From: Caenorhabditis remanei
Taxonomy: Eukaryota; Nematoda; Chromadorea; Rhabditida; Rhabditidae
Direction: 5' to 3'
Length of the DNA: 64,000 bases
Assembly: GCF_010183535.1 (NCBI RefSeq)
Contig: NC_071331.1
Location: 10,292,001-10,356,000, forward strand
The notes below the pieces were generated by a model, which worked only from the letters and a program-made list of their open reading frames with translations, was not told the origin of the DNA and made no database searches. Shown here in pieces: positions 13,400 to 25,288 of this stretch. Numbering within the stretch: position 1 is the stretch's first letter; each line of letters opens with the position of its first letter. Both the position numbers and the translations under genes were made by a program.

Positions 13400-13995
13400 A
13401 TGGAAAACGACAACAGTAACAAGAAAAACGACAATGTCCAACAACAAGAGAAAATGCAGAATTTGAGGAATCAAGTGGATTCTGTTAAAGCGGTTAGTTG
13501 AATGGAATGCTGCCTTGGAATAATTTTTAGATCTAGAACTTCTGTTTCAATCATTTTTTGAAACAGGGGGAGAAAAAGAAAAGTAATACCATGATTTTTC
13601 TATATTCCAGGTGATGGTGGACAACGTGGAACGAATTCTGGAACGAGGAGAGCGATTAGACAATATCGAGAGAAGAACAGAGCAGTTGAATGCGACGGTT
13701 TGTGTTTATTTTTAGTTTCGAGAACTCCAGTATTGTATAAAATGAAAAGTATCACCTTTTTAATACTGTTCCGTAACATTATTATCTGAAATGACATTTT
13801 AACGGAGCAATGTTTGATTTACATTTCCAGAGTGCCAATTTCAAATTCACCGCCCGTAAAGTGCAACGAAAGTTTTGTATGTTGAATGCGAAATGGACAA
13901 TTATTCTGGCAATCGTCATTCTTATCGTATTCACCGTACTCCTTCTTCTCATTCTTCATTGGACTGGAGTCATTGGAAAGAGGAATAATGATTGA
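13400..13995 (+). CDS. Synaptobrevin-like v-SNARE, copy 1 (intact)
   Basis: Three exons (13400-13492, 13611-13697, 13831-13995) give 114 residues. A hydrophilic N-terminus of about 20 residues is followed by a v-SNARE heptad region from LRNQVDSVK through NVERILERGERLDNIERRTEQL to FKFTARKVQRKF. The arginine in ILERGERL is the expected zero-layer R. One C-terminal transmembrane anchor (about residues 84-105, WTIILAIVILIV then FTVLLLLILHW) is followed by a short luminal tail. It should act as a tail-anchored R-SNARE in vesicle fusion. The ATG lies three bases after a TTTTTTCAG, which suggests SL trans-splicing or a noncoding first exon. C. elegans snb-5 and snb-6 are the natural comparators; orthology was not tested. 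Confidence 0.9.
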
Positions 13996-14109
13996 TTCTC
14001 TGTGTGTGAATTTTTTGTCATAATCATCATACTTATTTTGTTGAGAAAATTGTAAAAAAAAGAAAAGTAAAGAGTTTTTCTGAAATTTGATGGCAAATTT
14101 TACAGACTG

Positions 14110-14382
14110 CCGTAAATACTGTATTATAACGGCACCTGTAATAGAACGGCACCTGTATTATAACGGCACCCCATCTATACTCAGAATTCATGAATTTGAT
14201 TATCCCGGTGTCTTTTTTTGGTTCTGATTAGAAGCAGCGTGATTAGTAACTTCTTGATCAGTCGATAGAACTCCCAAAAAATGTTTTTCCGGTAAATTTT
14301 AATAAGTTTCTGAAACCATAAAATTTCTCTGGGAGCCGGTTGAAAAATATAACGGTATGCCGTTATAATACAGTATTTACGG
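14110..14382. mobile_element. TA-flanked foldback MITE
   Basis: Inverted ends CCGTAAATACTGTATTATAA and TTATAATACAGTATTTACGG, with further AACGGCACC repeats just inside the left end. Other v-SNARE copies read straight through this site (ACTATTCTCCG type), so the element was inserted after duplication. The right flank is TA and the left flank TG, consistent with a decayed TA target duplication of Tc1/mariner type. Confidence 0.7.
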
Positions 14383-16200
14383 TATTTTCCGTTTTTTTTT
14401 TGAAGGTGGAAATATTGCAGACTTAAGTGTGAAGGCGATTATGGGCAAGAGAAAAAAGAATGCACGAACAATGCACTTCAAAAATAGACAGTTCTGAGAA
14501 TGAAATGAAACTCAAAATTAAAAAACCTATTTTTTCGGTTTCACAAATGTATTTAAATTGAACGAAGTTGAGCAACTTCAATTGTTGAGCAAACTAAGGA
14601 CTTCTGTTTACATCGAAACATTCAGTTCAGTTTTCACGATAAAAATCTCACCAGAATTAGGCAGTAGACGTCGTACTTTTTGTCTTCGGGGATGACGCAT
14701 GATTATAGTACTCAGTTGCTGTTCTGAAGCATCAACATATTAGTTCAGTTTCATACTTTCTATGTGTAACGGTTCGTCTTTTTAGAAACTGTTCCTTCTG
14801 ATTCGAAATATCTAAACTGTTTCTGAATGAAGAACAAAGGGTAATGTGACATCGACAACTTCCGGTGTTGCCAATGGTGCTGGTTGAATTTCAATAGAAA
14901 ATAAAAACAGTTTCAATAGTTTGTAAAAAGCAGATTCGTTCAGTAAAAAAAGTTTCAATCGCTAACTGTAATCTTATTTTTTCAGACAAATCTAGAATTC
15001 AAATATATTTTTGTGAATCAAAGATGTGATTACTCAAGAGCAGATTTCTAATCAGTACTGTCGGATTAGCAAAATTTTGAGTATACATAAACAGTGAATC
15101 AAGCAATTTCGTGCAGCTGTAATAACAAAAGTTAGAAATCTGAAGATCTGTTTTAGGGGAACTATAGAAGTGTGACATGATTAATGGATCTGTTCGGGTT
15201 ACACGATTTCTGCTAACACTGTCGAAGAAATGCTTTGGATAAACTAATTTCAAATCGAGATGAACATTTTGTCAAGAGTCAGAAACTGTAACAAATCTGA
15301 AATAGAATTTAGGTGCTTTATGTTTTTTTTTCTTCGCCGTGTGGGACCGGGAATTGGAAATTGAAAAAAAAGTGCATTATTCAGAATCAAATGTTTTAAG
15401 AACAACTAAAATATTCTAGTTCCTATGGTATTGAGAATGTGTTGATAATTTTTTGAATTAGTTTGAGGAAATTTGAAATTTACCATAATACTCACTCCAA
15501 TAATCAAGTTTCAAGTCATCTTTATTTAACATTAGATTTGCAAATTTTATTGCAGAACATGCAGCATGATATGTGATCATATTTTCACTTTTCCCTCAAA
15601 AGTATTGAGGGTCGGTCATTTTCCAAACTGCTTCTGAAAATCAACAAGAAAATTAATCCAGTTTCAAGTAGCTAATGAAGATTTTTAAAATCAAACAAAT
15701 TTAATGGGGCAGCTATTACCTCTTGCTTACTTACTCACATTTCCGAATTCGAAGTAGAGCTAATTGGTTGTACTTGACCATCCAAAACATCGTGAAGAAA
15801 CTCCATTAGTTGTTGGTTTGACACATTCGATTTATTCTTTCGTTTTCTAAAGTCAATCACTGCGAATCGTGCACCGTTGTAATTCTGCACCTTCTGTGTG
15901 ATATTCCAAATCGAGCTGAAAAAAGTTTCGTTGGGATGAATGTACTTAGTGCGAAAACTTTCGAAGAATAGTTCATATCGGTTCTGTGAAACATAAAATT
16001 CATGGTGACTGAGAAGAGACAGAAAAAACACTTTTCTGACTTTCCAACATGCAAAAACTACGAACTTCTTTCTACGGTTTCGAAAACAGTAAATTGTTTT
16101 CAGCGGAAGGAGAACACTAATTCTCTATGCTATAAAAGTCAAAAATCAGATAATTATGATAAAAAGAATTCACAAACAATGAACTTCAAAAATGAATAAT
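14383..16200 (-). pseudogene. Relic of RhoGAP 3'-half copy
   Basis: Pieces of the RhoGAP gene survive in order on the minus strand: an exon-13 remnant near 14.66-14.72 kb (ACGTCGTACTTTTTGTC), exon 12 (the NRVTRTDPLIM frame, about 15151-15213), exon 10 near 15600-15640, and exon 9 at about 15739-15914 encoding FAVIDFRKRKNK and QLMEFLHDVLDGQ. Exons 14-20 are gone and exon 9 carries an internal deletion. It lies downstream of v-SNARE copy 1, as in the other units. Confidence 0.75.
15310..15590. repeat. Segment shared with 24,510-24,775
   Basis: Almost identical sequence occurs at 15310-15590 and 24510-24775, including CTTCGCCGTGTGGGACCGGG. This gap-filling block is not present in the better-preserved RhoGAP copies. 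It marks two relics that derive from one already-deleted intermediate. Confidence 0.7.
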
Positions 16201-16379
16201 TCTGAGAATAAAAAAAAATCAAAATTTTCTACTATTTTATTTTGTAAAAGCTAATTTTTCGGTTTCACAAATTGAATTTGAATAGAGTCGAATAATTTCA
16301 TCAGTTGTTTCTTTGAGTAATGAGAAACCTATTTCTTTTTTTATATCGGAGCATTCAGTTCAGTTTTCATTTGATCAAA

Positions 16380-17429
16380 ATTTCACATGAAATACTTGAG
16401 ACGTCGTGGAATGACTCATAGTTATGGTGGTAACGGTGTCTTCTGATGCATCAACGTATTAATTCAGTTTCATACTTTCTATGTGTAACAGTTGTTTTTT
16501 TCAGAAACCGCTCCCTGGGTTGCCAATGGTTTTTAATCTGTAGAAATGTGATATGATTAGTGGACTTGTTTGGGTTACGCGATTTCAGAGAATATATTCA
16601 ATATGGAATACTAATTTCAAATGGAAATTAATAATTTTGTCAAGAGTCGGTAACTGTTTAAATAAGTTTGAGGACATTTTAGATTCTCCATAATGCTCGT
16701 GAGGTATGCAACTTTACTAAATGTAGTTTAAACAAAAGTTTTTGAAAAAATCTAATGTTTCATGGTGCTTTTTCTAGGGACAAACATTTTGACAACGTAG
16801 TAATCAATGAATACTCAAAGAACTAGAATGACAAAAACATTTTTTGTAATCTATCGCCAACATGCTTTTGTTTTTAATTTTTTTAATAGTTTTTAATTAT
16901 AGTTTTGATTTTGAGGGCAGCTGACGTTATTTGGAGTGTTCTAGCCTGTATTATACATCAAAATGTAGGAGAATGGATATGATGTTCTCGAATTCCAATC
17001 GAGTAATATACTTACTTGTACCTTATGTTTCCACAGGTCAGAATTATTATACAAAAGAAATCCAGTCACTACCGCTCATCCAAAAACTACTGGCATTATG
17101 GTTGGGATGAAACTGAACATTTTTTTCACTTTTAATAGGAATGCAATCTTTCATTCTTATACAATTTTCATGAAAATAAATATTCAAAACTGAATTTTCG
17201 AATTGTTTTATGAAACTGACGGTTTCAGAAGTTTCGGATTTGATCTACCAACTGGAATTTCCTAATTTACGAGCGAGATCTCAACTAAAAATCTAGCATC
17301 GGCAAACATGTTTCATCTCCTCTTCATCCTGTTTTGAGGTCAAATACATTTTTTAAATCAAAATTAACAAATTTATTATCAAAAGATTCAACAAATAATG
17401 CATAAGAAAATGATGGGCCCGAGTTTAAT
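16380..17429 (-). pseudogene. Second RhoGAP relic, ending at the LINE insertion
   Basis: Short remnants of exon 13 (about 16395-16450) and exon 12 (about 16550-16590) are recognisable. The 3' flank of the RhoGAP copy ends in the conserved word ATGGGCCCGAGTTTAAT (ATGATGGGCCCGAG at about 17410), after which the LINE begins. About 17,035-17,110 resembles the minor exon-like block at 27,152-27,229. Confidence 0.6.
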
Positions 17430-19922
17430 TGTAGAGAAATAGACTGGCTCTCCGACCCACCCCACAGTAATGCCCAACTAGCCACACAAATTATTAGTTT
17501 CTGTCATGATAATCATCTGATCCAGTATGTAAGGAACCCCACCAGGGGGCTAATATTCTTGATCTCGTATTCTCAAACTTCCCAATTCAAAACGTAACCG
17601 TCTCAGCTCCTATTGGTCGCAGCGACCACTCAAAGATAGAATTCAAGTATGACCTTCTCTATAAACCCCCTTCTCCATCCATCAGCTATCCGGATTATAA
17701 GAACATCTGTTACGGTACTCTATCACAAATGCTCAGTAATGTAGATTGGACTCTAATTTTTGGTGTTTCGGATGTAAACGATAAATACAATAATTTTATT
17801 ACGTATTTGAAGTACGTCTTTGCTCAGTCAGTACCTTGGGCAAGTTCGCGCCTGGGAATGGGTAACCTTCCAGAGTATTTAGAATCTTTCCAAAAATTAG
17901 TGGAATATAGCTGGTCTCAGGCAGTCAAATCCCGATCAAAAGCCGATTACGTCACCTATGTCAAAATATCAAAAAGATTCCGGAAAAAACTCTATAAATA
18001 CCGTAGTAATTTGGAAATTTCTATGCTCAAAGAAAAAGGGCCTAGCAGGTTCTCAAATTTTGCAAAAATGGTTCTGAAACGGTCATCTAACATTGTTCCG
18101 GACATTAAAGACTCTCATGACACTTTACATATTTCGGATGAAGAGAAGTGTAAAGCGCTGGCGGCCCACTTCCAGGCTCAATATAAAAATAAGTACGATG
18201 GTAATTTTTCTGTTCCCGCGTATCACCGTTCTTTTCAAGACATTATATGTGTGACAGATGATGAAATCTTTAAACTTTTAAGTAAAATCAAGGGCAATAA
18301 CACTTTGACTCCTGACGGAATTCCAGCCAGATTTTTAAAAATCATAAGTGCATTTATTGCTAGCCCCATAAGCCAACTCTGCAATTTTTCAATGATGAAT
18401 GGAACGGTCCCAGATAGATGGAAAGAGTCTATAGTGTTTCCGTTGAAAAAGCAGGAAAATCCTACAAAAACTGTTCATTTTAGGCCAATTAGTCTTACCT
18501 CTATAATTTGTAGAGTCTATGAGAGGTGTATCTTACGTAGAATTTCTCATCACCTAGGTTCAATAAATTTCTGGAGTCCCGGGCAACATGGGTTCAGGCC
18601 TCAACGTTCAACGACCACATGTCTTCTCGAGTCCATGAATCAGTGGACATCTAGTTTAGAAAAAGGCGAACAAGTCGATGTAGTCTATTTCGACTATTCC
18701 AAAGCTTTTGATTCGGTGCCCATTGATCTTCTTCTAGTTAAACTTACCAGCATTGGTCTTAATGCATGTCTATTAAATTGGCTTCATTCTTTTTTAACCG
18801 GGAGGTCGTTTAAAGTAAAAATTAACTCTTCTTTTTCGGAGGTTAGAACAATATCGTGTGGGGTTCCTCAAGGTGGGGTCCTCTCCCCAGTTCTGTTTTG
18901 TATATACGTGAACGACATAGCTACTGTAATACCAAAATCTGTAACAGCTATGCAATTTGCTGATGATTTAAAAATTTTCTCATCCTTCCCAAAGCATAAA
19001 AACACACCGGATCTACAAATTGCTATTGATGCCATATCTAATTGGTCGAATTCTGCAAAACTTGAGCTGAACGTGGCTAAAACTCACTGCTTATCGATCG
19101 GAAAATCTCCAAAACATTATAATTATTTCCTAGATAGTAATTTGATAGATAGAAAATGCTGTGTACGAGATTTAGGATTTCTGGTTGATGAGAAGCTCAC
19201 CTTTAAAGATCACTGGAGTACAGCAATACGAAAAGCAAATTTTGTCGCTTTTTCAGTATTTAAATCGTTCCATAGTAACAATATCCGACTTCTAACCCTG
19301 CTTTTCAAAATATTTGTGCGTCCAATACTGGAATACGGCACAGTTGTAACTAATCCAGGTAGTTGTAAAACAATTAAAAACATAGAATCAGTTCAAAGTA
19401 ATTTCACGCGTAGGATTATGTTTAGAACCTGTGGTAAAAGAATACTGAGAACTGACCCAAAGTACGTCCAGGCAAACCAACGTTTAGTGAATTATCAACT
19501 TCAATCTTTATCTTCCCGACGAGCCGGATTTGATAAATTCTTCTTCGGTAAATTATTAATAGGAAAAATAGATATTGACTATACCAATTATTTTCAACTT
19601 TCATCTCACAATACCAGACGAGGCCACCTCTATCATTGGAAAACTCCAAGATCTAAAATTCGTGAGCATTTTTTCACTCACCGCGTCCTCAGTAAAATAG
19701 TTAGTCCTACGGCTCCATAAAACATTAAGCTTTCTCCAGTATTGCGGTACAACTGACATGAATAAGTAGTCGCCCATCCAATAACATTAACAATTCATTT
19801 ACCTTCCACGTGTTCACTATTCTCCCTCTATTTCATTTCAAGTTCCCCCCCCCCCCCCCCCCCTATTGACCTTGCCACGTACTCTCACGTACGTATTTTA
19901 AATAAATAAATAAATAAATAAA
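17430..19922 (+). mobile_element. 5'-truncated CR1/Sam-like LINE
   Basis: The element starts inside the endonuclease C-terminus and ends with an (AAAT)n tail at 19900-19922. It carries a poly-C tract in its 3' UTR (about 19847-19862). It sits between RhoGAP 3'-flank sequence on the left and the start of terminal exon 20 on the right. About 106 bp of exon 20, including the stop codon, are missing compared with the intact gene at 46670-46775. Confidence 0.9.
17549..19720 (+). CDS. Non-LTR retrotransposon reverse transcriptase (5' truncated)
   Basis: One open frame of about 720 codons runs to the stop at 19718-19720; the first ATG is at 17729. The extreme N-terminal part is the end of an AP-type endonuclease (ANILDLVFSNFP, GRSDHSKIEF). 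Reverse-transcriptase motifs follow: GNNTLTPDGIPARFLK, FRPISLTSIICRVYE, HGFRPQRSTTTCL, VVYFDYSKAFDSVP, CGVPQGGVLSPVLF and the catalytic FADD in MQFADDLKIF. The C-terminal region (VRDLGFLVDEKLTF, YGTVV) is typical of CR1/jockey/Sam elements. Upstream endonuclease sequence (17437-17548, DWLSDPPHSNAQLA) is in another frame, implying a one-base deletion near 17549, in the run of five Gs. The reverse transcriptase itself is unbroken, but without the 5' end it should not be autonomous. Confidence 0.92.
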   Translation, partial: ANILDLVFSNFPIQNVTVSAPIGRSDHSKIEFKYDLLYKPPSPSISYPDYKNICYGTLSQMLSNVDWTLIFGVSDVNDKYNNFITYLKYVFAQSVPWASSRLGMGNLPEYLESFQKLVEYSWSQAVKSRSKADYVTYVKISKRFRKKLYKYRSNLEISMLKEKGPSRFSNFAKMVLKRSSNIVPDIKDSHDTLHISDEEKCKALAAHFQAQYKNKYDGNFSVPAYHRSFQDIICVTDDEIFKLLSKIKGNNTLTPDGIPARFLKIISAFIASPISQLCNFSMMNGTVPDRWKESIVFPLKKQENPTKTVHFRPISLTSIICRVYERCILRRISHHLGSINFWSPGQHGFRPQRSTTTCLLESMNQWTSSLEKGEQVDVVYFDYSKAFDSVPIDLLLVKLTSIGLNACLLNWLHSFLTGRSFKVKINSSFSEVRTISCGVPQGGVLSPVLFCIYVNDIATVIPKSVTAMQFADDLKIFSSFPKHKNTPDLQIAIDAISNWSNSAKLELNVAKTHCLSIGKSPKHYNYFLDSNLIDRKCCVRDLGFLVDEKLTFKDHWSTAIRKANFVAFSVFKSFHSNNIRLLTLLFKIFVRPILEYGTVVTNPGSCKTIKNIESVQSNFTRRIMFRTCGKRILRTDPKYVQANQRLVNYQLQSLSSRRAGFDKFFFGKLLIGKIDIDYTNYFQLSSHNTRRGHLYHWKTPRSKIREHFFTHRVLSKIVSPTAP

Positions 19923-22880
19923 TACGAAGTGAACACCGGCCTGCAAATTATGTATTTTAAAAAGATATAGGTTTCAGGTAGGAATCAAAATTATTGTATT
20001 TTTTCTTAGTAATTGTTTGTAACAGCATTGTCAATATAACTTTTCCTCCATACCTGAAGAGGGTGGGTGTCCAAACTTTTGACAAATTATTCGAATTCAT
20101 GACGGTCTTTGGTGAACATGACACTTTTGCAAGATGTTTGACTAGATACCGGAGAACTGTTTAGTTTGAATGGGGCAGGTGAGATAGGGCTTCACGGATT
20201 CCGTCGATTTTCTGAAAAAGGGGAAAAAAGTGAATCAGGAATAATCGGAATAATTGATTTTGTGAACAATTAGAAACCGAAAATGTCAAAATAATCCGTT
20301 TCACGTACTTCCTTAATTTTCGAAATCTAATGTGATGGACAATGGAATAGGCGTCACCTCCTTATCATCCGCAGCCATCATAACTTGTTTCCACCTTGAA
20401 TGATAATCAGTTGGAATCAGAGATTCTGGAAGACAAGAGAAGAAACTTTTGAGGGGCAGGTGTATCGAATGAGGAGACGTCAAATTCGCCCTGGAAATAT
20501 ATATAATTGAATACATTTCAGTTTCAAAGTTGTTTTGAAAGGATCGATACGTTAAAATCATATTTTTTCAACTCACACTTTTCAAAAACCTCTTCTCCAC
20601 CTCGCAAGATGTGCCTGGTTTCCAGGTACTCAATATAATCCTTCTTGTTCGAATCCTCCGTTCTGAATTTCAATGATCAGAATTGTTTAATTCTGGTAAG
20701 CTTACATTCTCAATGAACTCAATGCACTTCTCCAAGTAAATCGGAATTCCAGAAGTGGAAGTTGAGCATAACAATTCCAGATTCACATTCGATGCAATCA
20801 CTCCTTGAGTACTGGTACTGGCTTGTGTGTAGCTAATTAGAGAGGTGCTTAGCTGGAATAAAAAAATATAGCGACAATCGTTTTCAGATTGATAAAGTTC
20901 AGAAAAGACTTCTTCGAGAAACTGAAAATTAAATGAAAATGGCAAATTACATCATGAGTTGCACTCTTATTCTTCATCAGTCGTTTTGAAAATGTTTGAC
21001 GGGAGCCATGATAATACATTCGACACTTTTTCAGTCGTACTGTCTGAAATTATTCTGGATTTTAATGGTACAGAAGCGAATGCAATGTTGTGCATTGTTG
21101 AACTTAAGGCGTTTGTCGAAATATTTGAAATTCGAAACAGTTACTATTTCAGATTGTTCTTTTTCTCTTGCTATCAATCAAGGTTTAATTTCACACTTAA
21201 TTAAATAATTACTCACTCAAAGACGAATACAACTTTGCTTTCCTATCAGTTCTCGGTGACTGTGGCAGAGATCTCGTTGCCATTTTCTCCAGAAACGAAG
21301 AGATTTGTTCAGGAGACGTTGTCACTGAGCTCTTCTTCTTATTCTCCTCTTTACTCTTTTTCTCCTCTCCATCCGTTTCCAACAGGTTTTTTCTCAGCCG
21401 GAATGACGTGGCAACTTTACGAACAAAACGATTTTCTTTCTCTTTTTCTGGAACTTTTGTTAGAGATTCAATCGAGAGGGATTTTTGTTTTTGTTCAGCT
21501 GTCATTGCAGTTTCTGGATGAAGTTGGAATAGATTTGATGTTCGATGCAGGCGATTTATGGAGTCAGTCGACAGAGAGACACACGAGGTACGGGAACGAC
21601 GGGAGACATCAGCGGATACTGCTCGGGGTGCTGAAATACGTGAAGCAGGATATTACAGAATATTGAGAACATATCCCGCTCAATTTCAAAATAAGTTGAA
21701 ACACATTATGAAGAAACAGTTTTACAGTTTCAGCAGCATTTAATCAAGAAAAACAAACACACTCCATAGTTCGTTGTATGTAGAGCATGGTTGTAAGAAG
21801 CGTTCCGTGCTAACTATCCATATAAAATTACGAAATCTCACCTGGACTCGATCTGGAAACAGTAGACGTCGTACTCCTTGTCTCCAGGGATGACTCATAG
21901 TTATGGTGGTAACTTGGCGGTGTCTTTGGAGATGACCCATTCACTTGGATTACGTCCTGAAAATATAATAGGTATTTCAGTTTCATACTATTTACAATTA
22001 TTGAAAATTTCAAACAAGTTTACTCCGTGTTCCATAATCCATAATTTCTATACCTTCTTAACCTCACATACACTGGTTGTTCTATGCTTTGATGAAGAAG
22101 GTTTCTTCTCGCATAGGTACGAACCGGCAGAATATAGTTTCTAACGCGGATAACTTTTTTCCACACGCATTCATTATCTACTGTGTGAATTATACCTACT
22201 TTACTATGTTAGTGCTTTTTATGTGTGAAAACTCACATTAACCAACGAATAAGAAGGTGAGAAATCGACAGCTTCCGGTGTTGTCAATGGTACTGGTTGA
22301 ATTTCAATAGGGGAACTATAGAAGTGTGACATGATTAGTGGATCTGTTCTGGTTACACGATTTCTGAAAATGCGACGACATTAGAACAAATTTCAAATCG
22401 AAGTGAATGATTTGTCAAGAGTCTGAAACTGTATCAAACCTAATATTGGAATTAACTGCTTTCTGTCGTCTACTTCGATTTGTAATGTCGGGTTCTGGAA
22501 GAAAAAAAGAATTATTTTCACTAATTAAGCTTCATTACTCACTTGTTAACAATTGTATTCCAGAAGTTGTGAAAGACGGTGCGAGTATTGAGGGTCGGCC
22601 ATTTTCCAAACTGCTTCTGAAAATTAACAAAAAATTAACCCAGTTTCAAGTAGCTAACGAAGATTTAAAAAATCAAACGAATTCAGTTATGCGGATTTTT
22701 CTGTGTTACTCACATTTCCGAATTCGAAGTAGAGCTAATTGGTTGTACTTGTCCATCCAAAACATCGTGAAGAAACTCCATTAGTTTTTGGTTTAACACA
22801 TTCGCTTTATTCTTTCGTTTTCTGAAGTCAATCACAGCGAACCGTGCACCGATGGATATTATTCCAAATCGAGCTGAAAA
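19923..22880 (-). pseudogene. RhoGAP 3'-half copy E (broken)
   Basis: Exons 9-19 of the RhoGAP gene can be traced on the minus strand: exon 19 at 20054-20211, 18 at about 20358-20490, 17 at about 20570-20670, 16 at about 20705-20852, 15 near 20952-21045, 14 at 21217-21630, 13 near 21841-21957, 12 near 22254-22364, 11 and 10 near 22438-22620, and 9 at about 22720-22875. Lesions: a CAA-to-TAA nonsense change in exon 19 (20161-20163), a deletion of about 20 bp in exon 18 near 20454, a base lost in exon 17, and loss of most of terminal exon 20 to the LINE. It cannot encode a working GAP. Confidence 0.88.
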
Positions 22881-23251
22881 AGGTTTTCTTGGGATGAATG
22901 TACTTAGTGCGAAAATTTTCGAAGAATAGTTCATATCGGTTCTGTGAAACATAAAATTCATTGTGACTGAGGTGAGACAGAAAAAAAACACTTTTCTGAC
23001 TTTCCAACATGCAAGCTACGAACTGGTCGTCTTTCTACGGTTTCAAAAACTGTATATTATATTCAGAGGGAGGAGAAAACTGATGTCTCTACGCCTGAAA
23101 AAGTAAAAAATCAGAGGTATCACCGACCTCTAAATATTGTGACAAGGAATCCGAAAAAAATTAAGATACTAAGTAAGACCACGGTTTCTATCAATCTAGT
23201 TTTTAGACGCAGCTAACAAAATCTTCTGAAAAAAAATCAATTTCCTTTTTA

Positions 23252-23392
23252 CTGTGAAAAAAATAGAGTTTCGACAAGGATTTTCAAAAAAAATTTTGGC
23301 GGGAAAAACACTTTAGTTCGCAAATGCACTAAAGTGTTTTTCCCGCCAAAATTTTTTTGAAAATCCTTGTCGAAACTTTATTTTTTTCACAG
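23252..23392. mobile_element. TA-flanked foldback MITE, 141 bp
   Basis: A near-perfect hairpin with ends CTGTGAAAAAAATA and TTTTTTTCACAG and an inner TTTTGGCGGGAAAAACACTT arm. It is flanked by TA on both sides. Related v-SNARE upstream regions at 12,945 and 40,120 lack it, giving empty sites. Confidence 0.85.
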
Positions 23393-23758
23393 TAGAGTAA
23401 CGCACTCAAGAATTTCTGTTTTGTCTATTGTATATAAAGATTATATTCTATTTCCACCGCGTAACAACTAACATCTTCCAGTCAAAAACTTTACCTAATC
23501 TTTGAAAAAAATTGGAAAGTTCCACCAGATATCCTAAAAAATGAAAAGTACCATCTTTTTGCTATAGTTCCGTAACATTGCACCTGAAATATTTATGTTT
23601 TATCGACTGCTTATCAAAATCCGATATTCTGTTTTAAACAATTATACGATTATGTTTATACACCTCTTCCAGTCAAAAACATTACGTAATCTCCATAAGT
23701 TCTACTGATTCAAACGACATTCTTGAAAACTTATATTTTGTGATACTCACTTCTTTCC

Positions 23759-23820
23759 ACGTACTCCTTCTTCTCATTCTTCATTGGACTGGAGTCATTG
23801 GAAAGAGGAATACTGATTGA
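23759..23820 (+). pseudogene. v-SNARE exon-3 fragment
   Basis: The last 62 bases of v-SNARE exon 3 (CGTACTCCTTCTTCTCATTC onward to TGA at 23818-23820) are preserved, joined directly to upstream-flank sequence. Everything from the start codon to the middle of the transmembrane segment is deleted. The stop and 3' flank with an AATAAA resemble v-SNARE copy 6. Confidence 0.8.
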
Positions 23821-24129
23821 TTCTCTCTGTGTGTGAACTTTGTGTCATAATCATCTTACTTATTTTGAAAGAATTTCAAATTTTGAAAACGAAAAAAAGA
23901 GAAATAAAAAGTTGTTTTTTGAAATTTTGTGGGAATTGTTCCAGACTATCTTCCGTTTCTTAGAAGGTGGAAATATTTTAAGGCATAAGTGTGAAGACGA
24001 TTCCAAAAAACGGATCGGAAGAAATGAATGCACAAATAATAAAGTTTTTTCTACTATTTTGTCATGTTAAAACTGATTTTTTCGGTTGCACAAAGTAACT
24101 TTGGGCGAAGTCAAATGATTTCAGGAATA

Positions 24130-25010
24130 CCTTGATATAATACCAGTTACCTACTAAAAAAGTTTCTCGGTAGGCGTCTTACTTCTTGTCTCCGAGGGAT
24201 GATTCATAGTTAGGTTGGTAACTTGATGGTGTCTTCTGAAGCAGCAACATATTAGTTCTGTTTCATATTTTCTATGTGAAACGGTTCATTTTTTCAGAAA
24301 CCGTTCGTCGATGATTAAAATATCTGGGTGACTTGAAATCGGCAGCTTCCGGTGTTGTCAATGGTGCTGGTTGAATTTCTATAGAACAGTGACATGATTA
24401 GTGGATCTGTTCGGGTTACACGATTTCTGAAAATCCGGTCAACATCGGAACAATTTAAAATCGAGATGAATATTTTGTCAAGAGTCAGAAACTGTAACAA
24501 ATCTGAAATAGAATTTAGGTGCTTTGTGTTTTTTTTTCTTCGCCGTGTGGGACCGGGAATTGGAAATTGAAAAAAAGTGCATTATTCAGAATCAAATGTT
24601 TCAAGAACCACTAAAATATTCAAGTTCCTATGGTATTGAGAATGTGTTGATAATTTTTTGAATTAGTTTGAGGAAATTTGAAATTTACCATAATACTCAC
24701 TCCAATAATCAAGTTTCAAGTCATCTTTATTTAACATTAGATTTGCAAATTTTATTGCAGAACATGCAGCATGATATTAGCCGATACTGCTCGGGGTGCT
24801 GGAATACGTGAAACAGGATTTTGCAGAATATTGAGAATGTATCTTGCTCAATTAAAATACTATTTGAAACACATTATGAAAAAAAATTCTATAGTTGCAC
24901 CATCATGCAATCAAGAAAGACACACATACTGCTATAATTCGTCTACCACCTGGCTGAAGTAAAATTTTAAAACTTTCGAAAATATAATATTTCAGTTTCA
25001 TACTTAGCAC
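24130..25010 (-). pseudogene. RhoGAP relic (exons 12-14 fragments)
   Basis: Fragments of exon 13 (about 24170-24240), exon 12 (about 24330-24430, the NRVTRTDPLIMS frame) and the 5' edge of exon 14 (about 24775-24800) remain. They are separated by the block shared with 15,310-15,590. No continuous frame survives. Confidence 0.7.
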
Positions 25011-25145
25011 ACATATTAACCAATTTGAACACGTTTATTCCGTGGTCATTTAGCAAATGCTAAGAATAGTATTTAACAAGTTTTTTTTTCGCATCAGCAC
25101 CGATACATAAAATTATTGCGTAATCCAGGCCCGTCAACCCGGCCG

Positions 25146-25262
25146 ATGAATGCGAAATGGACAATCATTCTGGCAATCGTCATTCTTATCGTATTCACCG
25201 TTCTCCTTCTTCTCATTCTTCATTGGACTGGAGTCATTGGAAAGAGGAATAATAATTTATTT
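25146..25262 (+). pseudogene. v-SNARE exon-3 fragment with relic MITE at its edge
   Basis: The sequence from MNAKWTIILAIVILIV through HWTGVIGKRNN is kept in frame, then the normal stop is lost (AATAATAATTTATTT). It is preceded by GTAATCCAGGCCCGTCAACC, which resembles ends of the local hAT-like MITE family. Exons 1 and 2 are missing, so this is a dead fragment. Confidence 0.78.
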
Positions 25263-25288
25263 TCTGTGAGTGAATTTTGTATCATAAT

